Positions 49,570 through 58,640 of a stretch of DNA of 64,000 bases are shown piece by piece. The position numbers and the translations under genes are program-made. The notes beneath the pieces are model-generated. The model did not search any database and was not told where the DNA came from. It saw only the letters and a list, made by a program, of their open reading frames with translations. This DNA is from Comamonas sp. Lineage in GTDB: Bacteria; Pseudomonadota; Gammaproteobacteria; Burkholderiales; Burkholderiaceae_C. The number at the start of each line of letters is the position of its first letter. Positions within the stretch are counted from its first letter, which is position 1. The stretch lies in NCBI GenBank assembly GCA_021166775.1, contig JAJPEQ010000010.1, positions 182,131-246,130 on the forward strand, written 5' to 3'.

Positions 49570-51651
49570 ATGACCACGCGCGCCGACACCCCGCCTTTCG
49601 TTCCTCTCATCCGCCTGTACCAGGACTGGCTGCGTCGCGAACGCGGCCTGACGTTTGCCGACTACCACGCGCTGTGGCAGTGGTCGGTGAGCGATCTCGA
49701 AGCCTTCTGGCAGAGCATCTGGGACTATGCCGATCTGTGCTCGCCCACGCCGCATCGCGCGGCGCTCGGGCGCAACGTCATGCCCGGCGCTGAGTGGTTT
49801 CCCGGCGCGCAGGTGAACTACGCGCAGCAGGTGCTGCGCCACGTGGACGCGGCGCATGCCGCGGGCCAGTTGGCCCTGATCGCCGAGAATGAACGCGGCC
49901 AGCTGCGTGAACTCACCTGGCCCGCGCTGCATCAGCAGGTCGCGTCGCTCGCGCTGCACCTCACGTCGCAAGGCGTGCGGCCGGGCGACCGCGTCGCCGC
50001 CTACCTGCCCAACATTCCCGAGACCATCGTCGCCTTCCTCGCCTGCGCCAGCGTGGGCGCCGTCTGGAGCGTCTGCGCACCGGACATGGGCACCAACGCC
50101 GTGCTCGATCGCTTCAGGCAGATCACGCCCAAGGTGCTGATCACGGTCAACGGCGTGACCTGGGGCGGCCGCGCCATGGACCGCGGCGACGTGGTGGCGC
50201 AATTGCGCCACGAGCTGCCGAGCGTGCGGCATGTGATCGGCATACGGTATCTCGATGCTTTCGAATCAATAGCTGACAGCACAGACTGGACAAGCGTTAC
50301 AAGCCGAAATGATGCGGAAGTAGCGGCCTTTGCCCCGGCCTGGCTGGCGTTCGATCACCCGCTGTGGATCGTCTACTCCAGCGGCACCACGGGCCTGCCC
50401 AAGCCCATCGTGCATTCGCACGGCGGCATCCTCGTGGAATCCATGGTGACCGGCATGCACAGCGACATCGGCTGCAGCTACGCGCCCAACAACTTCGGCG
50501 AGCGCTTCTGCTGGTACAGCTCCACCGGCTGGGTGATGTGGAACATCCAGGTGGGGGGCCTGCTCACCGGCACCACCTGCGTGATTTTCGATGGCAGCCC
50601 TGCCGGCCCCAGGGACGCGCCCGACTGGAGCACGCTCTGGCGCTTTGCCGCGCGCCACGGCGTCACGTTTCTGGGCAGCGGCGCGGCGTTCTACGGCGGC
50701 TGCATGAAGGCCGGGGTCGATCTCGCGCAATGCGGGGATCTCTCGCGCATCCGGGCCATCGGCACCACCGGCTCGCCCCTGTCGGCCGAGGTGCAGCAGT
50801 GGGGCACGGCGCAGTTCCGCGCCATCGCCAAAACCGAAGCGCAGCGGGACATCTGGTGGTTCAACGTCTCGGGCGGCACCGACTTCGCGGGCGGCTTCAT
50901 CGCCGGCACGCCCGAGCTGCCGCAACAGCCCGGCGTGATGCAGTGCCGCATGCTCGGCGCGGCCGTGGAAAGCTGGGACGAAAGCGGCCACCCGGTGATC
51001 GGCCAGGTCGGCGAGCTCGTCTGCACCCAGCCGATTCCGTCGATGCCCCTGCACTTCTGGAACGACCCCGGCCATGCCCGCTATCTGGCCAGCTACTTCG
51101 AGATGTACCCGCCCGGCCACGGCCGCAAGCCCGGCGGCGGCGACCTCGGAGCCGAGGCGGGCAGCGTCTGGCGCCACGGCGACTGGCTGCGCATCGGCGA
51201 TGACAAGGGCGAGGGCGAGTGGTGCGTGATCTACGGCCGCAGCGACGCCACCATCAACCGCCACGGCCTGCGCATGGGCACGAGCGAGATCTACAGCGCG
51301 GTGGAAAGCCTGCCCGAGGTGCTCGATTCGATGGTGGTCGATCTCGAATACCTCGGACGCGAAAGCTGGATGCCGCTCTTCGTCGTGCTGCGCCCCGGCC
51401 ATGCGCTTGACGACGCGCTGAAAAACCGCATCAACGACGCGATCCGCCAGGCCCTGAGCCCGCGCTTCATGCCCAACGAGATCTTGCAGGTGCCTGAAAT
51501 CCCGCGCACGCTCTCGGGCAAGAAGCAGGAGCTGCCGATCAAGAAGCTGCTGCTCGGTCAGCCGATCGACAAGGTGGTGAACCGCGAAGCGATGGCCAAC
51601 CCTGGCGCGCTGCAGTGGTACGTGGAGTTTGCGCAGCGTCGGCCGCGCTGA
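49570..51651 (+). CDS. Acetoacetate--CoA ligase
   Basis: A 693-residue adenylate-forming enzyme that converts acetoacetate, ATP and CoA to acetoacetyl-CoA. The N-terminal segment (FADYHALWQWSVSDLEAFWQSIWDYADL) and MPGAEWFPGAQVNYAQQVL are typical of acetyl/acetoacetyl-CoA synthetases; the P-loop is YSSGTTGLPKPIVHSHGG and the C-terminal catalytic lysine region is LSGKKQELPIKKLLLG. Acetoacetate-specific features are GCSYAPNNFGERFCWYSSTGWVMWN-like residues (APNNFGERFCWYSSTGW). An ATAGCTG repeat at 50262-50310 is read in frame within a variable region (residues ~232-247). Start at 49570 follows ATAATGAAACG. Confidence 0.88.
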   Translation: MTTRADTPPFVPLIRLYQDWLRRERGLTFADYHALWQWSVSDLEAFWQSIWDYADLCSPTPHRAALGRNVMPGAEWFPGAQVNYAQQVLRHVDAAHAAGQLALIAENERGQLRELTWPALHQQVASLALHLTSQGVRPGDRVAAYLPNIPETIVAFLACASVGAVWSVCAPDMGTNAVLDRFRQITPKVLITVNGVTWGGRAMDRGDVVAQLRHELPSVRHVIGIRYLDAFESIADSTDWTSVTSRNDAEVAAFAPAWLAFDHPLWIVYSSGTTGLPKPIVHSHGGILVESMVTGMHSDIGCSYAPNNFGERFCWYSSTGWVMWNIQVGGLLTGTTCVIFDGSPAGPRDAPDWSTLWRFAARHGVTFLGSGAAFYGGCMKAGVDLAQCGDLSRIRAIGTTGSPLSAEVQQWGTAQFRAIAKTEAQRDIWWFNVSGGTDFAGGFIAGTPELPQQPGVMQCRMLGAAVESWDESGHPVIGQVGELVCTQPIPSMPLHFWNDPGHARYLASYFEMYPPGHGRKPGGGDLGAEAGSVWRHGDWLRIGDDKGEGEWCVIYGRSDATINRHGLRMGTSEIYSAVESLPEVLDSMVVDLEYLGRESWMPLFVVLRPGHALDDALKNRINDAIRQALSPRFMPNEILQVPEIPRTLSGKKQELPIKKLLLGQPIDKVVNREAMANPGALQWYVEFAQRRPR
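50262..50310 (+). repeat. Dispersed ATAGCTG repeat inside the acetoacetate-CoA ligase gene
   Basis: GAATCAATAGCTGACAGCAC then AGACTGGACAAGCGTTACAA keeps the ATAGCTG-CAGC, ACTGGACAAGCG and A/T-flank pattern of the intergenic copies. It is read in frame as SIADSTDWTSVTSRND, between two conserved segments of the enzyme, and does not break the frame. The low GC of this short stretch stands out in the gene. Confidence 0.6.
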
Positions 51652-51661
51652 GACGCGCCGC

Positions 51662-52066
51662 TCACAGCCAGTTGCCCGACCCCTGCGGCATGCGGATCGT
51701 CATCGCCGGGTCGCCGCCCGTGACCAGCGCGCCGATGATCACGCTCAGGATCGAGACGAAGAGGCTGGCGAGCAGCGCCGTCCAGAAGCCATCGATGTGA
51801 AACCCGCGCACCAGCGCGGACACCAGCAGGATCACGAGGGCATTGATGACGAGCAGGAACAGCCCGAAAGTGACCAGCGTGAGCGGCAGCGTCAGCACGA
51901 TCAAAAGCGGGCGTACCAGGGCATTGGCAAAGCCCAGCAGCAGCGCCGAGACGATGAGCGCGCCCGTGCTGTCGAATCTCACCCCGCGAAAAACATAGCT
52001 TGCCACCCAGAGCGCAAGCGCGGTAATCGCCCATTGGGTAAGGAAAGGCGTCAGGTTGGCAGACAT
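51662..52066 (-). CDS. Phage-holin-IV-like (YvlD-type) membrane protein
   Basis: A 134-residue protein with four membrane helices. The family motifs GFANALVRPLLIVLTLPLTLVTFGLFLLVINALVILLVSALV and HIDGFWTALLASLFVSILS are clear. Despite its name the family is mostly chromosomal and not evidence of prophage; its function is not known. ATG at 52066 precedes the first helix. It ends ten bases from the convergent ligase stop. Confidence 0.88.
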   Translation of the reverse strand: MSANLTPFLTQWAITALALWVASYVFRGVRFDSTGALIVSALLLGFANALVRPLLIVLTLPLTLVTFGLFLLVINALVILLVSALVRGFHIDGFWTALLASLFVSILSVIIGALVTGGDPAMTIRMPQGSGNWL

Positions 52067-52298
52067 GCGCGCCATCATATCCGTGGCCCGCGAAAAAGCA
52101 CGCGGCCGCCACCCCGTTTTCCGCGCTCAGGGTTCGTGTCGGCGCCTGGCCCCGAGGCAGGCGAAGGCATGGGCCGCGAGGATGCGGAGCGTGTCCGCCG
52201 CAAGGGAATCCTGCCAGTGGTGGCAAGCGGGCGATCGCGTGCACTTGGCCCGGGGCAAGCCTACGATACCCGGGCCTACACGATCTTCAGGAGCCGCC

Positions 52299-52637
52299 AT
52301 GCCAACCCCGTCAGCCACCGCGCCGCACACCCAGGTGCAGCGCATGCACGCCGCCATCGACAAGGTCGTGGCCGTCGGCCCCGGATTTCTGCGCGGCGAG
52401 GTGGACGTCCAGCGCATGACGGACACCATGATAGGCGCGGTGCGCGGTTATGCCGAACAGGAAAAGATCGCGGGGGGCGATGGCATGCCCCATGGCGCCG
52501 AGGCCGAACGGCTGCACGAGGTGCTGCGCGAGCTCTACGGGTGCGGGACGGGATTCCAGGCCGACCGCTGCGACGCCGCCTGCGTGGCGCGCACCATCAC
52601 CTACATGGTCGATGAGTTCGGAGCAGCCCAGGGCTGA
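52299..52637 (+). CDS. Hypothetical protein
   Basis: A 112-residue protein not recognised. It reads TQVQRMHAAIDKVVAVGPGFLRGEVDVQRMTDTMIGAVRGYAEQEKI and later LYGCGTGFQADRCDAACVARTITYMVDEF. It is mostly helical with three or four cysteines near the end (CGT, RCDAAC), no signal peptide and no membrane helix. GGAG stands seven bases before the start at 52299, supporting real translation. It is convergent with the next gene, four bases apart. Confidence 0.6.
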   Translation: MPTPSATAPHTQVQRMHAAIDKVVAVGPGFLRGEVDVQRMTDTMIGAVRGYAEQEKIAGGDGMPHGAEAERLHEVLRELYGCGTGFQADRCDAACVARTITYMVDEFGAAQG

Positions 52638-52641
52638 GCGC

Positions 52642-53163
52642 TTACTTTTTCAGCTCGGGGTGCTCCAGATAGCGCACGTCCCGGGGTGAATTGGGGGCCG
52701 GGTTCATGTACTGGAAGCCCCGGGATTGCCAATAGGCCAGTTCCGCGAAACCTGCCGGGATCACCGTGATGAAACCATGCATGTCTTCGGCGGCAAAGCC
52801 GGCGGCCTTCATGGCGTTGTTGCACATCTTGAACTCCACCCCTTCGTTCTGCGCGAGTTCGGCGAGCTGATCGATGATGCCCTGGTACTTTTCGTAGTTC
52901 TCCTTGGCGAACGCGCGCAGCTCCGGCCCGTGCGTCACCACCACCACCTTGCCGCGCGTCTCCTTCGTCGTGTTCTTGATGAAGCCGTAGAGGAAGCGCA
53001 AATCCTGGGGGTCGGCGTAGTTCACGTCGAACACGACATCGGTCACGTTCATCGCGTGCATGTCCACCTTGGCCGTGCCGTAGGGGGCAAGCGGCTGTGC
53101 GGCGGGGGCGGCGGCTGCGCAGGCAGCCAGGATCAGGGTGGCGAGCAGGTGGCGCGTTTTCAC
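52642..53163 (-). CDS. Exported DsrE/DsrF-like protein
   Basis: A 173-residue protein with a signal peptide (KTRHLLATLILAACAAAAPAAQ) and a DsrE-like alpha/beta domain: VDVVFDVNYADP-like residues, RGKVVVVTHGPELRAFAKENYEKYQG, and VEFKMCNNAMKAAGF with the cysteine where DsrE sulfur carriers have theirs. It may act in periplasmic sulfur or thiol chemistry. GTG at 53163 is chosen because GGAG lies seven bases upstream; TTG at 53169 would touch that site. Confidence 0.75.
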   Translation of the reverse strand: MKTRHLLATLILAACAAAAPAAQPLAPYGTAKVDMHAMNVTDVVFDVNYADPQDLRFLYGFIKNTTKETRGKVVVVTHGPELRAFAKENYEKYQGIIDQLAELAQNEGVEFKMCNNAMKAAGFAAEDMHGFITVIPAGFAELAYWQSRGFQYMNPAPNSPRDVRYLEHPELKK

Positions 53164-53229
53164 GGGCAATCTCCGGTGGTGAAGTTGAAGAAACAGGCCC
53201 CGGTCAGGGGTGGCTGGGTATGAACGCCG

Positions 53230-53961
53230 CTACAGCGCCGCCTCGATGGCGCGCACGTCGTCCCGCAGGGCGGCGCCCTCGCGCTCGCGCGGGCGGGCCT
53301 GGGCGATGGTCTTGTCCAGCACCACGCGCGCGGGCCGGCCGCTGAGCACGATCACGCGGTCGGCCAGATAGGCGGCTTCCTCGATGTCGTGGGTCACGAA
53401 CAGCACGGCCGGGCGGGTGCGCTGCCAGATCGCGAGCAGCTCGTCCTGCAGTGTCTGGCGGGTGAGCGCGTCCACGGCGCTGAAGGGCTCGTCCATCAGC
53501 AGCAGTTGCGGGTGTACCGCCAGTGCACGGGCGAGGCCCACGCGCTGCGCCTGCCCGCCCGAGAGCTGGAAAGGCCAGCGCTCGGCGAGCTCGCTCACCA
53601 TGGCCAGCGCCATGGCATCCTGAACGCGCGCCTGCGCGGCCTGGCTGTCCAGCGTCAGGCCTTGCAGACCATAGGCCACGTTGGCCTGCACGCGCCGCCA
53701 GGGCAGCAGTCGGGTGTCCTGAAAGACGAAGGCGTAGGGGCGGCCCCCGGCGGTGTCCGGCACCTGCAGCTGCGCCTTGCCCGAGGTAGCGGCCGTCAGG
53801 CCCACCACGCAGCGCAGCAGCGTGGATTTGCCCACGCCCGACTGGCCGACGATGGCGACGAATTCGCCCGGCTGCACCGTCAGCGCGATGTTTTCAAAGA
53901 CCGCCTGGCCGCCGCCCGGGTAGGCATAGGCCAAGCCCTGGGTGCTCAGGAGGGGCGCCAT
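53230..53961 (-). CDS. ABC importer ATPase, nitrate/sulfonate/taurine family (second system)
   Basis: A 243-residue SsuB/TauB-type ATPase. Walker A is GQSGVGKST (with Gln and Val variants), Q-loop region AFVFQDTRLLPWRRVQANVAYG, signature LSGGQAQRVGLARAL, Walker B LLLMDEPFSAVDALT and switch FVTHDIEEA. It overlaps the permease gene by 16 bases. With the two genes upstream it forms a complete leftward importer distinct from that at 25-28 kb. Confidence 0.92.
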   Translation of the reverse strand: MAPLLSTQGLAYAYPGGGQAVFENIALTVQPGEFVAIVGQSGVGKSTLLRCVVGLTAATSGKAQLQVPDTAGGRPYAFVFQDTRLLPWRRVQANVAYGLQGLTLDSQAAQARVQDAMALAMVSELAERWPFQLSGGQAQRVGLARALAVHPQLLLMDEPFSAVDALTRQTLQDELLAIWQRTRPAVLFVTHDIEEAAYLADRVIVLSGRPARVVLDKTIAQARPREREGAALRDDVRAIEAAL

Positions 53962-54791
53962 TGCGTCGCCCGCTTTTCCAGTTGCACGAAGGCGGCGTCG
54001 AACACCGCGTAGATGGCCGAGATCACCAGCATATAGGCCGCCACCGTGGCGTAGTCGCCCACGCCCGCGGCCACGTTCATCTCCTGGCCTATGCCAGGCA
54101 TGCCGATCAGCTCGGCCGCGATCAAGGCCATGAGCGCGGCGCCTATGCCGGTCTGCACCCCCGCGAGGATGCCGGGCGCGGCGGCGGGCAGCGTCACGTC
54201 GAGCAGGCTGCGCAGCCGTCCGCTCTGCCCGAAGGCGCGCGCCAGCTCGTAGTAGCGCGGCTCCACGCCGCGCACCGCCGCATGCGTGGTGTAGAAATTC
54301 ACCCAGAACACGCCGATGCCGATCACGAAGGCCGCGCCTTCATGGCTGATCTGGAACCATGCGATGGCGAAGATCACCCAGGCCAGTGGGGGAATCGGGC
54401 GCAGCACGCGCACCACGCCGCTGAGCAGCTGGTCTATGAGCGTGGACAAGGCGGCCGCGGCGCCCAGCGCGCAGCCCAGCAGGGTGCCCAGCGCCAGGCC
54501 CCAGGCGTAGTGGATCAGGCTGGATTCGACGGCGGTCTGCAGCCGCCCGGCCTGCCATTCGGCGAGCAGCGCGCCGGGAATCGCGAAGGGGTCGGGCACG
54601 GTGCCGTCCCCGCCCAGGCCCGAGGCCTGCGCGGCTTTCCAGATCGCCACGAACGCGATGAGTCCCACGGTCGCCAGGACACCGCGGCTGCGCAGCCGGT
54701 TCACCCAGGGCCGCTGCGGCTCGGGGGCGGGCGTGATCTGCGGGATGGCCGCAATTCCCGCGACCAGCGTGGCCTGGGAGGAAGCGCTCAT
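53946..54791 (-). CDS. ABC importer permease, nitrate/sulfonate/taurine family (second system)
   Basis: A 281-residue permease with six helices after a cytosolic leader. Core motif: ELARAFGQSGRLRSLLDVTLPAAAPGILAGVQTGIGAALMALIAAELIG, the conserved cytoplasmic loop of the family. IPPLAWVIFAIAWFQIS is also typical. It starts overlapping the binding-protein stop (ATGA). Confidence 0.92.
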   Translation of the reverse strand: MSASSQATLVAGIAAIPQITPAPEPQRPWVNRLRSRGVLATVGLIAFVAIWKAAQASGLGGDGTVPDPFAIPGALLAEWQAGRLQTAVESSLIHYAWGLALGTLLGCALGAAAALSTLIDQLLSGVVRVLRPIPPLAWVIFAIAWFQISHEGAAFVIGIGVFWVNFYTTHAAVRGVEPRYYELARAFGQSGRLRSLLDVTLPAAAPGILAGVQTGIGAALMALIAAELIGMPGIGQEMNVAAGVGDYATVAAYMLVISAIYAVFDAAFVQLEKRATQWRPS

Positions 54792-55798
54792 GGCTGGCCT
54801 CCCTTGACCGCGTCGTAGAAGCTGGTGTCGAACAAGTCATCGACCTTCAGCGGCTTCTTGAACACACCCATGGAACTCTGGAATGCGTACAGCGCCTCGG
54901 TGTCGCGCTGCAGGAAGCGCGGGTCGGCGTCAAAGGTCGCGCGCTGCAGCGCGGCGTGGATCACCGCGATCGGCAGGCGCCCGCCGCCTATGTGTTTTTG
55001 CACCGCCACGGCGGCCTTCTGCGGTTGTTTCTGCAGCAGCTCCGATGCCTCGTAATGCGCCTGCACCAGCGCGCGCACCAGCTCGGGCTGCTCCTGGACG
55101 AGCTTTTCGCGCACCAGCAGGCCGGCGCCTGCCGCGCCGTGGGTGACCTCGTCCACGATCTTCGCGTCGGGTTTGCGCGCGAGCACGATGTCCGCCGCCG
55201 GATCGGGCGAGAGCGTGCCGTCCACCGCACCGGTGAGCAGCGACTGCACCACCTGGTTTTCACCCTGGTAGATGATCTGCACGCTGTCCAGGCCCGCCTT
55301 GGTCTGGTCGCGCAGCCAGTACTGCAGCGAGGCGGACGGAACCGAGCCTATGGGAAAGGTCGTGAGCCTGGGTTTGCGCCCTTCTTCCTGGGTGAAGCGC
55401 GCAATCGCCTCGGCCGCGGTGGTGCCGGGCGTGAAGTATTTGGCCAGGTTGCCCAGCGCCAGCACGTGGGCCGAGCCATGGGCGTTGCCCGCGACGAAGC
55501 GCACCTCGGCGCCATTGGCACGGGCCACCATGGCCGGGCCGGAGCCGACGTAGGCCACGTCCAGCTGCCCGGACAGCAGCGCCTGCACGATCTCCGGGCC
55601 GTTCTGGAACATGACCAGTCTGGCCTGCGCGAGCGGGTTGTGCCGGGTCAGTCCCTCGGCAATCACGAAGGTCTGCGCGTCCGGCATGATGGGCATGTAG
55701 CCCACCTGCAGCTGCGGGGCCGCGTGGGAGGTGACGGCGGCACACAGCGCCGCGACGGTGCCGGTCAGCAGGTGCAGGAGAGGGCGAAGAAGGCGCAT
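54788..55798 (-). CDS. Periplasmic binding protein, NMT1/TauA-like (second system)
   Basis: A 336-residue binding protein. A signal peptide (LLTGTVAALCAAVTSHA) is followed by APQLQVGYMPIMPDAQTFVIAEGL, LLSGQLDVAYVGSGPAMVARANGAEVRFVAG, and LTTFPIGSVPSASLQYWLRDQTKAGLDSVQIIYQG. The AYVGSGPA loop and GSVPSA stretch fit sulfonate/taurine/nitrate-type ligands. No desulfonating enzyme lies next to it, so the ligand is open. First gene of its operon. Confidence 0.9.
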   Translation of the reverse strand: MRLLRPLLHLLTGTVAALCAAVTSHAAPQLQVGYMPIMPDAQTFVIAEGLTRHNPLAQARLVMFQNGPEIVQALLSGQLDVAYVGSGPAMVARANGAEVRFVAGNAHGSAHVLALGNLAKYFTPGTTAAEAIARFTQEEGRKPRLTTFPIGSVPSASLQYWLRDQTKAGLDSVQIIYQGENQVVQSLLTGAVDGTLSPDPAADIVLARKPDAKIVDEVTHGAAGAGLLVREKLVQEQPELVRALVQAHYEASELLQKQPQKAAVAVQKHIGGGRLPIAVIHAALQRATFDADPRFLQRDTEALYAFQSSMGVFKKPLKVDDLFDTSFYDAVKGGQP

Positions 55799-55890
55799 CG
55801 TGGTTTTCCTGGGCTCGATGCGCCCATGTTATATACATTTCAATAATGAAAAGTAATTTTTATATGCCTTCGTAGACCCTGCCCGTCGGC

Positions 55891-57042
55891 TCATCGCCCG
55901 TGAGTCCGTGCGTGATCGCGCGCCGCTCTCTCCCTGGCCTGCCCGAGCCACAACAGCAGTCCGGCCAGCACGATGAAGGCCGTACTCCACAGTGCACTGG
56001 CGAGCACCAGGTGCACGGCCGAGGTGCCGCTGATGCGCACGACGGCGGCCGCGCCCGGCAACAGCGCGCCGAGGTAGGCCCAGCCCGGCCGGTTGGCATC
56101 CCCGGCGCAGCGGAACATGCGCGTGCGCAGCATGACCGTGTAGGTCAGCGTTCCCAGCGCTCCAGCCGTGATGGCGTGCAGCGCGGTGGTGGGCGGGCGC
56201 CCCAGCAGCAGCGCGCCCCCGGTGATCGCCCAGCCCGCGATGAGCCAGAGGTAGCCCGCCAGCAGCGCCAGCAGATCGGGCTGGTCGTGGCACCACCAGA
56301 ACTGCCAGCGCACGATGCGCACCAGCGCCAGCAGCGTCGCGCCCAGCAACAGCGCGCCCGCCACGCCGCGCGCCAGCGGCTGGCCCGAGGCCACCGCGAC
56401 GATGCCGATCGCCAGCACGCCCAGCAGCGTCACTTCCAGGCGCGGCTGCACCACGTGCACGAGCGGCGCGCGCCGGGTACGGATGTGCCCCGCCACCGCC
56501 GGGGCGAGGATGCGTCCGCCCATGAAGAACATCAGGCTGCTCAGCAGCAGCACGGCCGTGAGCGTGACGGTGTGCAGATCGCGGCTTTGCCGCGCCAGAT
56601 GAAAGCTCAGCACCGCCAGCGCCAGGCCCGTGACGATGAAGGCCACCGAGCGGTTGCTCCATTTGCTCGCGCGCAGATAGGTGGGCGCGACGAGCAGGGC
56701 CAGCCCCGCGGCGAAAAGGCCGTTGAGCGCCAGCGCGGCGTGGCTCGCGGGCGCCAGCAGGAAGGCCAGGCGCGCGCACAGCCAGATCAGCAGCAGCAGC
56801 GCGCTCGCGCCTTGCGTGCCCGGCTTGAGCGTGTAGCCCGCCACAACCGCAAGCGCAAAGCCGAAGAGCATTTCATGCGCATGCCCGAGCCCATCATGCA
56901 GGCCAACGGGCGCGTGCACGAGCCCGGCCTGGCCGAGCACCGACCAGGGGAGGACGAGCGCGCCGTAGAGCGCGGCGATCGGGAACCAATAGCTGCCGGG
57001 GAAGTACCAGGGGGGCTTGGCGGGTTTTCCGGGAACGGGCAC
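55891..57042 (-). CDS. NnrS-family haem/copper membrane protein
   Basis: A 383-residue polytopic protein with about twelve helices. NnrS markers: FPIAALYGALVLPWSVLG, then GLHDGLGHAHEMLFGFALAVVAGYTL with the histidine pair, and FMGGRILAPAVAGH. The family contains haem and copper, and protects against nitric oxide stress. An NnrU protein is encoded at 18.3 kb. The gene is followed leftward by the second ABC importer with a 92-base gap. Confidence 0.9.
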   Translation of the reverse strand: MPVPGKPAKPPWYFPGSYWFPIAALYGALVLPWSVLGQAGLVHAPVGLHDGLGHAHEMLFGFALAVVAGYTLKPGTQGASALLLLIWLCARLAFLLAPASHAALALNGLFAAGLALLVAPTYLRASKWSNRSVAFIVTGLALAVLSFHLARQSRDLHTVTLTAVLLLSSLMFFMGGRILAPAVAGHIRTRRAPLVHVVQPRLEVTLLGVLAIGIVAVASGQPLARGVAGALLLGATLLALVRIVRWQFWWCHDQPDLLALLAGYLWLIAGWAITGGALLLGRPPTTALHAITAGALGTLTYTVMLRTRMFRCAGDANRPGWAYLGALLPGAAAVVRISGTSAVHLVLASALWSTAFIVLAGLLLWLGQARERAARDHARTHGR

Positions 57043-57070
57043 GCGAGCGATCGTAGCGTGGCGCGCTTGC

Positions 57071-57628
57071 CTACTTCTCGCTCCAGGATTTGACCTTGCC
57101 GCAATCGGAGGCCAGCCACTTGCCCGTCTGCGTCATGTTCATCTGCTCCGCCTTGCCGTCCACCGTGGTTTTCACCTGTTGCTTGCCGCTGTAGGCCGTG
57201 GGACTGGCGATCGTGATCGTGCCTTCGCCGGATGAAGCCGGCTCATCGGTCCGCGCCGCGCACTGAAAACTCACCTTCAGGGTTCTGGCGTCGATCCGGG
57301 TGGTCTTCTGCGTGCAGCCCTCGCGCATGTCGACGTGATCCAGATCGACGTCCTTTTGCGTCATGCAGATGTTCATCGTGTGGCTGCCGTCGCTCGACGG
57401 CAGGTTCATGCCGCCCATCATCTGCTCCATCTGCTTGCGTTGCTCGGGCGGCATGCTGGCGAGCTGCTGCTGCATCTGCGCCAGCGCGGCCTCCATCTGG
57501 CCGCTGGTGGTCTTCATGGTGGTTTGCAGTTCCCACAGCCCGGGGCGCAGCTTGAGGTTCTGCGCCGAGGCGAAGGTGCAGACACCGGCCGCGACCAGCA
57601 GGGCCAGGATGGGTCGAGTGATGGTCAT
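57071..57628 (-). CDS. DUF3617 exported protein
   Basis: A 185-residue secreted protein. Signal peptide ILALLVAAGVCTFASA, then NLKLRPGLWELQTTMKTTSG, the family opening. A Gln/Met-rich helix follows (MEAALAQMQQQLASMPPEQRKQMEQMMGG), then a beta-rich part with two cysteines (MNICMTQKDV and EGCTQKT). Function is unknown. It precedes NnrS by 28 bases on the same strand. Confidence 0.87.
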   Translation of the reverse strand: MTITRPILALLVAAGVCTFASAQNLKLRPGLWELQTTMKTTSGQMEAALAQMQQQLASMPPEQRKQMEQMMGGMNLPSSDGSHTMNICMTQKDVDLDHVDMREGCTQKTTRIDARTLKVSFQCAARTDEPASSGEGTITIASPTAYSGKQQVKTTVDGKAEQMNMTQTGKWLASDCGKVKSWSEK

Positions 57629-57707
57629 GCGAGGGCTCCTTGTGGTGGATGGGAGCCTGCGAGCATACGCAATGCCGCATGGCGGACCTTTCGATTACCC
57701 TTGCACC

Positions 57708-58523
57708 ATGACCACGACCGAAACCATTCCCACCGCCGCCTATGCCGCCCTCGCTGACGGGGGCTTTCGCGCCAGCGCGCTCACCCGGGGCCCGTGGGAC
57801 CCGGGGCACCAGCATGCGGGCCCGCCGGTCGCGCTGGTGTGCCGCGCGGTGGAGCGCGCGGCGCGTGAGCACGGGCTCACGCACGTCGCGCGCCTGACCG
57901 CCAACCTGCTGCGGCCGGTGCCGATCGGCGAGCTTGGCGTCGAGGTCGCGGCCGACTACGTGGGCCGCAACGCAGGGCACTTCTCCGCGCGCTTGACCGC
58001 CAGCGGCAAGGAGGTCGGGCGCTTCACGCTGCTGGTGCAGCGCGAGTTGCCTTTGGAACTGCCCGGCGACCTCGTGGGGCACCCGCTGCCGCAGGCGCCG
58101 CGCAGCCCAGAGGCGTCGCCGACAGCGGAGTTTCCGTTCGCCGGCAGGGCCGTGGGCTACGCCGACCTGGTGCAGACGCGGCTGGCCGAAGGCGTGTTCT
58201 GGCACGGGCCGTGCGCGGTGTGGTTCCGCATGCGCCATCCGCTGGTCGAGGGCGAAGCGCCCAGCGCCTACCAGCGCGTGGCCGTGGCCGCCGATTCGGG
58301 CAACGGCATCAGCGCGGTGCTCGACTTCGAGCGCTACAGCTTCGTCAACGCCGACCTCACCATCAACCTGCTGCGCCCGCCGGCGGGCGAGTGGATCTGC
58401 CTGCAGGCCCGCACCGCCTGGGGCTCGCAGGGCGGCGGCCTGGCCGAGTCGGCGCTCTACGACGCGCGGGGCCTGATCGGGCGCGCGACGCAGAGCCTGG
58501 CGGTGCGGCCGCGCCCGGCGTGA
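57708..58523 (+). CDS. Acyl-CoA thioesterase family protein (double hotdog, TesB-like)
   Basis: A 271-residue protein with two hotdog domains. The first includes PWDPGHQHAGPPVALVCRAVERAA and VARLTANLLRPVPIGELGVEVAADYVGRNAGHFSARLTASG; the second includes VAVAADSGNGISAVLDFERYSFVNADLTINLLRPPAGEWICLQA and SQGGGLAESALYDARGLIGRATQSL. The pattern is that of the 4HBT_3 thioesterases, which hydrolyse acyl-CoA. Natural substrate unknown. Divergent from DUF3617; ATG at 57708. Confidence 0.85.
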   Translation: MTTTETIPTAAYAALADGGFRASALTRGPWDPGHQHAGPPVALVCRAVERAAREHGLTHVARLTANLLRPVPIGELGVEVAADYVGRNAGHFSARLTASGKEVGRFTLLVQRELPLELPGDLVGHPLPQAPRSPEASPTAEFPFAGRAVGYADLVQTRLAEGVFWHGPCAVWFRMRHPLVEGEAPSAYQRVAVAADSGNGISAVLDFERYSFVNADLTINLLRPPAGEWICLQARTAWGSQGGGLAESALYDARGLIGRATQSLAVRPRPA

Positions 58524-58572
58524 CCGCTGGTTCCAGCCGCCAGGCGGCGCTGTGGAGCGCCACGGCAATTCA

Positions 58573-58625
58573 CAGCGTTTTTGGCCTTTGGCGCTTGTGC
58601 AGCAAGCGCTGGCAGCTATTTTTTG
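58573..58625 (-). repeat. Dispersed ATAGCTG repeat, copy in reverse orientation
   Basis: On the minus strand this reads AAAAAATAGCTGCCAGCGCT, TGCTGCACAAGCGCCAAAGG then CCAAAAACGCTGTG. This is the best-preserved copy in the window, with AGCGCTTG/CAAGCGC arms able to form a hairpin. It lies between the convergent thioesterase and dctM genes and may act as a terminator for both. Confidence 0.7.
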
Positions 58626-58640
58626 TGAGAGGCGTGCGCC

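Noticed and set aside
51662..52066. Holin-family protein as a sign of prophage
   Set aside because: The family is widespread in chromosomes, and no phage structural, lysis or integrase gene surrounds it.
53230..55798. Second NMT1-type importer as part of the dioxygenase-BMC system
   Set aside because: It is 18 kb away, shows no shared palindromes and has its own neighbours, so a link is not supported.
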